Source: Microbacteriaceae bacterium (GTDB lineage Bacteria; Actinomycetota; Actinomycetes; Actinomycetales; Microbacteriaceae). From it: a DNA stretch of 9,486 nt. Positions 5,775-9,486 of the stretch are shown in pieces. The notes beneath the pieces were generated by a model. That model did no database searches. It was not told the DNA's origin and worked only from the letters and a program-made list of their open reading frames with translations. Position numbers and translations under genes: made by a program. The stretch is from NCBI GenBank assembly GCA_022701925.1, contig JAKONM010000114.1:1-9486 (forward strand), in the 5' to 3' direction. Position 1 is the first letter of the stretch. Each line of letters opens with the position of its first letter.

Positions 5775-5803
5775 CACGCCGAGGTCGCAGAAACCTCAGC
5801 GTG
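5775..5803. promoter_or_regulatory. 29-base inverted repeat in the divergent intergenic region
   Basis: CACGCCGAGGT (5775-5785) and ACCTCAGCGTG (5793-5803) pair at ten of eleven positions around a 7-base spacer. It lies between the divergent ECF sigma gene and the membrane protein/XRE pair, 20 bases before the first repeat of the putative XRE operator. It may be an operator, or a hairpin insulating the two divergent units. Confidence 0.4.
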
Positions 5804-5822
5804 CTCGAGTACCGGACGCGAG

Positions 5823-5887
5823 GACAAGCTCCCTTGACATGAGGTCGCGGCGAGCGCATCCTGGAGAAATGACAAGCAGCCTTGACA
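5823..5887 (+). promoter_or_regulatory. Duplicated 17-base element (candidate XRE operators) around a leaderless promoter
   Basis: GACAAGCTCCCTTGACA (5823-5839) recurs as GACAAGCAGCCTTGACA (5871-5887), 15 of 17 bases identical and 48 bases apart. Each contains the dyad CAAG-N4-CTTG (5825-5836 and 5873-5884). The first copy supplies TTGACA (5834-5839), a consensus -35; CATCCT (5857-5862) is 17 bases further on and the ATG at 5869 follows seven bases later, so the mRNA would be leaderless. Two dyads flanking a core promoter is a classic repression layout, and the XRE protein encoded by the second gene is the obvious candidate ligand. Confidence 0.6.
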
Positions 5888-6279
5888 CCCGCTCAGCCGG
5901 CGACCGGCGCAGGACCCGCGCGTACCTCGTGGAGTTCGCGATCGGCATGGTCGCCTACGTCGCGCTGCTGGGGCTGGCCCTCGCCTTCGCGCCCGCCGCT
6001 GCCCCCGGCCCCGCGCGGTGGCTGCTCGCCCTCGCCCCCGCGATCGCCATCGGCTGGGTCGCGGTGGCCGTCGTGCGGCATCTGCGCCGCATCGACGAGC
6101 GTCAGCGGCTGCAGACCCTGGAGGGGTTGAGCATCGGCTTCGTGGTCGCGATGCTCTCGGCCGTCGCCCTGGGGCTGCTCGAGCCCTTCGGTCTCTCGGT
6201 CATCGGCGGGCCCTGGTGGATCTACGGCGCCGGCATGCTCGCGTGGCTCGCCACGAGCCTCGTGCAGCGGGTTCGATGA
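5869..6279 (+). CDS. Four-helix membrane protein paired with an XRE regulator
   Basis: 136 residues. A basic N-terminus (TRSAGDRRRTR) is followed by hydrophobic segments at about 21-43, 51-70, 86-105 and 112-133; the 70-85 loop (RHLRRIDERQRLQTLEG) is highly charged and probably cytoplasmic. No catalytic motif is seen. The ATG at 5869 overlaps the end of a promoter-like stretch and has only GGAGAA immediately before it, so it may be read leaderless. The stop overlaps the next gene's start (ATGA), so the two proteins are coupled. Small multi-helix membrane proteins followed by a ~70-residue XRE repressor are a recurring pair in Gram-positive bacteria, where the membrane protein may modulate or be regulated by the repressor; which applies here is not shown. 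Confidence 0.8.
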   Translation: MTSSLDTRSAGDRRRTRAYLVEFAIGMVAYVALLGLALAFAPAAAPGPARWLLALAPAIAIGWVAVAVVRHLRRIDERQRLQTLEGLSIGFVVAMLSAVALGLLEPFGLSVIGGPWWIYGAGMLAWLATSLVQRVR

Positions 6280-6488
6280 AGAACGACCTGCGCGCCCGTC
6301 GCGAGGCGAAGGGCTGGACCCAGGCCCGGCTGGCGGATGCCCTCGACGTCTCCCGGCAGACGGTGAACGCCCTCGAGACCGGCAGGTACGACCCCAGCCT
6401 CCCGCTGGCGTTCCGCATCGCGGCGCTCTTCGACACCTCCATCGAACACATCTTCACGCCGGACCAGCAGCCGGTGCAGTCGGCCTGA
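6276..6488 (+). CDS. XRE-family helix-turn-helix transcriptional regulator (short, YozG-like)
   Basis: 70 residues, almost entirely a Cro/CI-type HTH. MKNDLRARREAKGWTQARLA leads into helices 2-3 (RLADALDVSRQTVNALETGRYDP, ~18-40), with the highly conserved VSRQTVNALE recognition helix and the GRYDPSLPLAFRIAALFDTSIEHIF tail (36-60) characteristic of this small stand-alone class. It has no sensor domain. Its start codon overlaps the stop of the membrane protein gene (ATGA at 6276-6279), so it is translationally coupled. It probably represses its own operon through the repeated CAAG-N4-CTTG dyads at 5823-5887; that link is inferred. A strong hairpin follows 22 bases after the stop. Confidence 0.93.
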   Translation: MKNDLRARREAKGWTQARLADALDVSRQTVNALETGRYDPSLPLAFRIAALFDTSIEHIFTPDQQPVQSA

Positions 6489-6509
6489 TGGCGGGCCGGA
6501 ACAGGGGCG

Positions 6510-6540
6510 CGGCTCCTCGCCGCATTCGGGCGACGAGCCG
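6510..6540. terminator. Strong bidirectional hairpin terminator
   Basis: Bases 6510-6521 (CGGCTCCTCGCC) pair with 6529-6540 (GGCGACGAGCCG), eleven of twelve positions with one C/C mismatch, around a 7-base loop. It stands exactly between the convergent stops of the XRE gene (6488) and the DUF808 gene (6541), so it can serve both. No T run is present. Confidence 0.7.
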
Positions 6541-7473
6541 TCAGTGGGAGGCCGGGCGCCGGCTCGACCGCAGCTTCGACACCAGGCTGACGACCAGCAC
6601 GACGACGGCACCGACGACGAGGCCGACCACGGCCGACGCACCGGTGTTCACCAGCCAGCCCAGGACCCCTCCGCCGACCGCTTCCTCCGCGTGGTGGACG
6701 AGCGCGTAGGGCGCATGCAGTCCCAGCTCGTCCGCGCCGACGAGGAGGATGTGGCCGCCGACCCACAGCATCGCGGCGATGCCGACGGTCGCGAGCACGG
6801 CCAGCAGCCGGGGCATCCCGACGACGAGGCCCCGCCCGATCGCCTTCACGGCGTCCGGGCGGCGCCGCGTCATCGCGAGTCCGATGTCGTCCATCTTCAC
6901 GATGAGTCCGACCGCTCCGTAGACCAGCAGCGTGATCCCGATCGCCACGACGACGAGGCTGATCGCCCGGAAGAGGAGCGGCTCGTCCGCCACCTCGTTC
7001 AGCGCGATCACCATGATCTCCGCGGACAGGATGAAATCGGTGCGGACGGCCCCGCGGACCACGGTCTTCTCCGCATCGGCCCCCGGGACGGCGGCGGGTG
7101 CCTCCGCGTGGCCGTGGCCCGAGACCTTCTCCCAGATCTTCTCCGCGCCCTCGAAGCAGAGGTAGACGCCCCCGGCCATCAGGATCGGCGTGAGCGCCGC
7201 CGGCAGCAGCTGCGACAGCACCAGCACCGCCGGAAGGATGATCAGCAGCTTGTTGCGCAGCGACCCGACCGCGATCCTGCGGATGATCGGCAGCTCGCGC
7301 GCCGCGGCGAGGCCCTGCACGTAACGCGGGGTGACGGCGGTGTCGTCGACGACCACGCCGGCGGCCTTGACGCTCGCCCGCGCCGCCGCCGCGCCCACGT
7401 CGTCCACCGACGCCGCAGCCAGCTTCGCGAGCACCGCGACGTCGTCCAGCAGTGCGACCAGTCCGCCTGCCAT
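6541..7473 (-). CDS. DUF808 / YedI-family inner membrane protein
   Basis: 310 residues, the usual size for the family. Typical features in order: MAGGLVALLDDVAVLAKLAAASVDD (1-25), TAVTPRYVQGLAAARELPIIRRIAVGSLRNKL (45-76), a first hydrophobic pair with TPILMAGGVYLCFEGAEKIWEK (95-116), a His/Ala/Pro-rich linker (~119-133), GAVRTDFILSAEIMVIALNEV (141-161), then further membrane segments at about 167-193, 221-246 and 277-298 and a basic tail. The family is widespread and its biochemical role is unknown. The ATG at 7473 has GGAGG seven bases upstream (minus strand). The gene diverges from a P-loop kinase gene, sharing a 79-base intergenic region, and ends against a shared hairpin terminator. Confidence 0.93.
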   Translation of the reverse strand: MAGGLVALLDDVAVLAKLAAASVDDVGAAAARASVKAAGVVVDDTAVTPRYVQGLAAARELPIIRRIAVGSLRNKLLIILPAVLVLSQLLPAALTPILMAGGVYLCFEGAEKIWEKVSGHGHAEAPAAVPGADAEKTVVRGAVRTDFILSAEIMVIALNEVADEPLLFRAISLVVVAIGITLLVYGAVGLIVKMDDIGLAMTRRRPDAVKAIGRGLVVGMPRLLAVLATVGIAAMLWVGGHILLVGADELGLHAPYALVHHAEEAVGGGVLGWLVNTGASAVVGLVVGAVVVLVVSLVSKLRSSRRPASH

Positions 7474-7521
7474 CGGGACCTCCGGCCATCTCCTCGGGGC
7501 GACCTGCCGGCGCCGTGATCA

Positions 7522-7537
7522 CCGCCAATGATGGCGG
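7522..7537. promoter_or_regulatory. 16-base inverted repeat between divergent genes
   Basis: CCGCCA (7522-7527) and TGGCGG (7532-7537) are exact complements around ATGA. It is 49 bases from the DUF808 start and 15 bases before the kinase start. It could be an operator for either gene or an early hairpin in the kinase mRNA; the arms are short, so chance is possible in such GC-rich DNA. Confidence 0.3.
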
Positions 7538-7552
7538 GCCAGGATCGACGAC

Positions 7553-8113
7553 GTGCAGCCCCATCTGGACGTCGTCCTCCGAACCGTCGACGAGCGCCTC
7601 GCCGCAGCGAGCGCGACTCCCCGTCTGGTCGCGATCGACGGGCCGTCCGGGTCCGGCAAGAGCACCCTCGCGCGCCCGGTGGCCGCGCACCTCGGAGCGC
7701 CGCTGATCAAGATCGACGACTTCGTCACCTGGCAGCGCTTCGGCGCGTGGTGGCCGAGGTTCGACGAGCAGGTGCTGCAACCGCTGCTGGCAGGCCGCGA
7801 CGCGCGCTACCAGGCCCGGGACTGGGTCGGTGACGAGTTCGGCGACGGCCTCGGCGAGTGGCGCACGGTGCCGTGGGCGCCGGTGGTGGTGCTCGAAGGG
7901 GTCACCTGCACCCGGCGGGCGATCGCGGACCGGCTGGCCTGCCGGCTCTGGGTCGAGGCGCCCGACGCCGACCTGCGACTCGCTCGGGGCCTGATGCGCG
8001 ACGGGGAGTCCCACCGGGCGCTCTGGCAGCGGTGGATGCTCGAGGAGCAGGCGTTCTTCGCAGCCGATGGCGCCCGAGGACGAGCCGACCTCGTGATCGA
8101 CACCACGGTCTGA
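7553..8113 (+). CDS. P-loop NTPase, uridine kinase-like small-molecule kinase
   Basis: 186 residues with a GTG start. The Walker A loop GPSGSGKST is at 30-38, following the strand LVAIDG. LIKIDDF (51-57) is the Asp-rich element after strand 2 that in uridine/pantothenate-kinase relatives holds the catalytic acid. VVVLEGV (111-117) is a Walker-B-like strand, and RGLMRDGESHRALWQRW (145-161) supplies lid-type arginines. RADLVIDTTV closes the domain as in actinobacterial proteins annotated 'uridine kinase'. It is shorter than true uridine kinases (~210 residues) and the nucleoside-specific region is not recognisable, so the substrate is open (nucleoside or other small hydroxyl compound). The GTG has AGGA eight bases upstream and CAGGAT at -13, so either a weak SD or a leaderless start fits. 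It diverges from the DUF808 gene. Confidence 0.83.
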   Translation: MQPHLDVVLRTVDERLAAASATPRLVAIDGPSGSGKSTLARPVAAHLGAPLIKIDDFVTWQRFGAWWPRFDEQVLQPLLAGRDARYQARDWVGDEFGDGLGEWRTVPWAPVVVLEGVTCTRRAIADRLACRLWVEAPDADLRLARGLMRDGESHRALWQRWMLEEQAFFAADGARGRADLVIDTTV

Positions 8114-8176
8114 CTCCCGCGCCGAAGACCGGCCTCGTCGAACTCGGACATCAGGGGCCGCGGAGGCCTGACGCTG

Positions 8177-8207
8177 CCGGCTCGTCCGCCTCCTGCGGCG
8201 AAGCCGG
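8177..8207 (+). terminator. Hairpin downstream of the kinase gene
   Basis: CCGGCT (8177-8182) pairs with AGCCGG (8202-8207); inside, CCGC (8186-8189) pairs with GCGG (8195-8198) around a 5-base loop, with small bulges between. It begins 64 bases after the kinase stop and there is no T run. It may be a terminator or part of the leader of the next gene. Confidence 0.4.
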
Positions 8208-8214
8208 ACCAGGC

Positions 8215-8268
8215 CGGAACGCCGGGGCGTTCCGTGCCGAACGGCCGACGGCGGGCTAGCGTCGGCCG
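8215..8268. promoter_or_regulatory. Cluster of inverted repeats upstream of the LacI-like gene (candidate operators and promoter)
   Basis: CGGAACGCC (8215-8223) and GGCGTTCCG (8226-8234) form a near-continuous 20-base palindrome. A third half-site GAACG (8239-8243) follows, so the GAACG core appears at 8217, inverted at 8228 and again at 8239, spaced by exactly 11 bases. Directly next, CGGCCGACG (8242-8250) pairs with CGTCGGCCG (8260-8268) around nine bases. TAGCGT (8257-8262) inside that second dyad fits the actinobacterial TANNNT -10. The cluster ends 72 bases before the ATG at 8341 and is a good candidate for a repressor-controlled promoter. Confidence 0.5.
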
Positions 8269-8340
8269 GAGTCGCTGTCCCGGGCAGGCAGTGCGCCTGC
8301 GAAGCGTGATGCCGAGGCGCAACGACGGAAGAGGTGTGCC

Positions 8341-9192
8341 ATGGGTGTGGTGTCGATCGCGGTCCCGGACATCGACCGGTGGTACTTCCTCGAGATCACG
8401 CGCGGCGCGGAGCAGCGCATCCGGGCCGCCGGCCACGAACCGCGCGTCCACCGGATCGCGCTCTCGGACGACTCGACCGCGGTCGCGACCGCAGCGATCC
8501 AGGCGGACTTCCGCGACCCGGATGTCATCGGAGCGATCGCGGGAGGCTTCCGCTACCGCGCAGGAGCGCAGACCGTGGAGACGTCGTGGGAGCGCCCGCT
8601 GGTGCTCGTCGGGGGCAGCGCGCTCGGCTTCCCCACCGTGATGATCGACGACCTGACCGCCGCCCGCAGCGCGACGGAGCACCTGCGCGGTCTCGGGCAC
8701 ACCCGCATCGCGCACTTCACCGCGTCGATGGAGCACCTGGCGGGGCACCTGATCCTCCGACGGCGGGCGAAGGGCTACCAGCTCGCCATGGAGGCCGGCG
8801 GCCTCGAACCGCTCGTCGTCGAGCACGGCCTGAACCGGACCGCCGCCTACCGGGCCGCGCGTCAGGTGCTCGAGGCCCCGAATCGCCCCACCGCGGTGTT
8901 CGCGGTGACCGACGACATCGCGCTCGGCGTGCTCGAGGCCGCGTGCGACGTCGACCTGCAGCCCGGGCGCGACCTCTCGGTCGTCGGCTTCAACGACCAG
9001 CCCGAGGCCCTCGAGGAGGACCTGACGACCGTGCGGATCCGCCCGGCGGAGATGGGCGCCGCCGCCGTCGACATGCTCCTCGCCGGGCTCGCACCCGGCC
9101 TCGACCCGCACCGCTCCCACCTGCACGCCAGCACCCTCGTCGTCCGCCGGAGCACCGGCCCGGCCCGTGCCGCCGTGAGCCGCCCGGCCTGA
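8341..9192 (+). CDS. LacI-type substrate-binding protein lacking the DNA-binding domain
   Basis: 283 residues, versus ~335-345 for full LacI-family repressors. MGVVSIAVPDIDRWYFLEITRGAEQRI starts directly on the first strand of the sugar-binding (periplasmic-binding-protein I) domain. Family landmarks follow: HLRGLGHTRIAHFTA (114-128), RRRAKGYQLAM (140-150), PTAVFAVTDDIALGVLEA (183-200), DLSVVGFNDQ (211-220) and LTTVRIRPAEMGAAAVDMLL (228-247). There is no signal peptide, so it is cytoplasmic. The ~55-residue HTH/hinge is missing, and none of the three frames upstream to 8115 contains a recognisable HTH remnant. GGAAGAGG ends six bases before this ATG, a good SD supporting the short start. It may act as a sugar-sensing partner for another regulator, or be a decayed repressor. 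A dyad cluster lies in its promoter region. Confidence 0.82.
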   Translation: MGVVSIAVPDIDRWYFLEITRGAEQRIRAAGHEPRVHRIALSDDSTAVATAAIQADFRDPDVIGAIAGGFRYRAGAQTVETSWERPLVLVGGSALGFPTVMIDDLTAARSATEHLRGLGHTRIAHFTASMEHLAGHLILRRRAKGYQLAMEAGGLEPLVVEHGLNRTAAYRAARQVLEAPNRPTAVFAVTDDIALGVLEAACDVDLQPGRDLSVVGFNDQPEALEEDLTTVRIRPAEMGAAAVDMLLAGLAPGLDPHRSHLHASTLVVRRSTGPARAAVSRPA

Positions 9193-9259
9193 CACCGGCG
9201 TGGGAGCGGCCTTCGCGGTCACCGCCCTGACCCGCCGGCCCGAGTCCTTCCCGGTCGGG

Positions 9260-9281
9260 GTCGGCCGTCAGACCGGCCGGC
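9260..9281. terminator. Hairpin downstream of the LacI-like gene
   Basis: GTCGGCCG (9260-9267) pairs with CGGCCGGC (9274-9281), seven Watson-Crick pairs and one T/G wobble, around the loop TCAGAC. It is 67 bases after the stop and lies between convergent genes, so it may terminate the LacI-like transcript. There is no T run. Confidence 0.45.
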
Positions 9282-9375
9282 GCTGGACGGCTCACGACCG
9301 TCCTCACCGCGCACCGCGTCCACCCGGGAATGCGCGCCCGAGCGAGGAGGACGCCGGCCAACGGGAACCACCGGG

Positions 9376-9486
9376 TCAGCGGGCCCTGAGCAGTCCGAGG
9401 AACTCGTCCGCCATCGCCAGATGCTCCGCCAGCCGAGCGCGTCGTTGCTCGGTGTCGGCGATGTACTCCTGCAGCTGTTCCTGCAG
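9376..9486 (-). CDS. C-terminal end of an unidentified helical protein (partial)
   Basis: The frame is open from the window edge to a TGA at 9378-9376, giving 36 residues: LQEQLQEYIADTEQRRARLA continuing into EHLAMADEFLGLLRAR. The composition is charged and Leu-rich with heptad-like spacing, consistent with a helix or coiled coil, such as the C-terminal dimerisation helix of a MerR-type regulator. That suggestion rests on pattern only. It is convergent with the LacI-like gene. The family cannot be decided without the upstream part. Confidence 0.55.
   Translation of the reverse strand: MQEQLQEYIADTEQRRARLAEHLAMADEFLGLLRAR

Noticed and set aside
4636..5842. Long plus-strand frame opposite the sigma and anti-sigma genes
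   Set aside because: Composition is Arg/Pro/His-rich with no domain; it is the complement of genuine coding sequence.
6200..8014. 604-codon open frame on the minus strand
   Set aside because: Covers the XRE, DUF808 and kinase genes in wrong frames; no recognisable protein content.
8115..8340. Frameshifted HTH domain of a LacI repressor upstream of 8341
   Set aside because: All three plus-strand frames were read; none shows the LacI HTH pattern, and the 8341 frame has a stop at 8257-8259.
7807..9222. 471-codon open frame on the minus strand
   Set aside because: Antisense to the kinase and LacI-like genes, whose translations match known folds throughout.
1..9486. CRISPR array, insertion sequence or transposase
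   Set aside because: No regularly spaced repeats of suitable length and no transposase-like protein were found on either strand.

Overview
The window is high-GC, high-density coding DNA of an actinobacterium. Codon bias, short LacI/ECF/XRE-type genes, frequent SD-less starts and protein relatedness point to Microbacteriaceae (Rathayibacter/Curtobacterium-like); this is inference from sequence style, not a database match. Only the first ~80 bases are clearly poorer in GC.

Layout. 1-314: no gene; a terminator-like hairpin, then the 3' end of a tRNA (T-loop to CC) without its 5' part, the signature of an attachment site left by an integrative element lying to the left. 315-878 (+): flavin reductase, convergent with 904-1923 (-), a luciferase-like flavin monooxygenase; together they resemble a two-component FMN-dependent system. 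2117-3025 and 3095-3370 (+): a lipoprotein with an Ig-like domain and a two-helix membrane protein, neither of known function. 3371-3594: a palindrome and a heptamer tandem repeat.

3595-5638 (-) is the most interesting block: an ECF sigma factor, an overlapping single-pass membrane partner (probable anti-sigma factor) and a secreted calcium-motif (VCBS/FG-GAP-like) protein. An identical split motif (GGAACCGATC, 9 bases, CGGACACTTC) stands upstream of the sigma gene and again upstream of the secreted-protein gene. I read this as an autoregulated ECF promoter shared by regulator and target, i.e. a small surface-signalling regulon.

5869-6488 (+): a four-helix membrane protein overlapping a 70-residue XRE repressor, with a repeated 17-base element astride the first start codon that looks like an operator. 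A strong hairpin at 6510-6540 separates this from 6541-7473 (-), a DUF808/YedI membrane protein. Divergent from that, 7553-8113 (+) encodes a small uridine-kinase-like P-loop protein. 8341-9192 (+) encodes a LacI-type sugar-binding domain that lacks the DNA-binding domain, preceded by a notable set of inverted repeats. The window closes with the C-terminal end of an unidentified helical protein on the minus strand (9376-9486). No CRISPR array, insertion sequence, rRNA or complete tRNA was seen.
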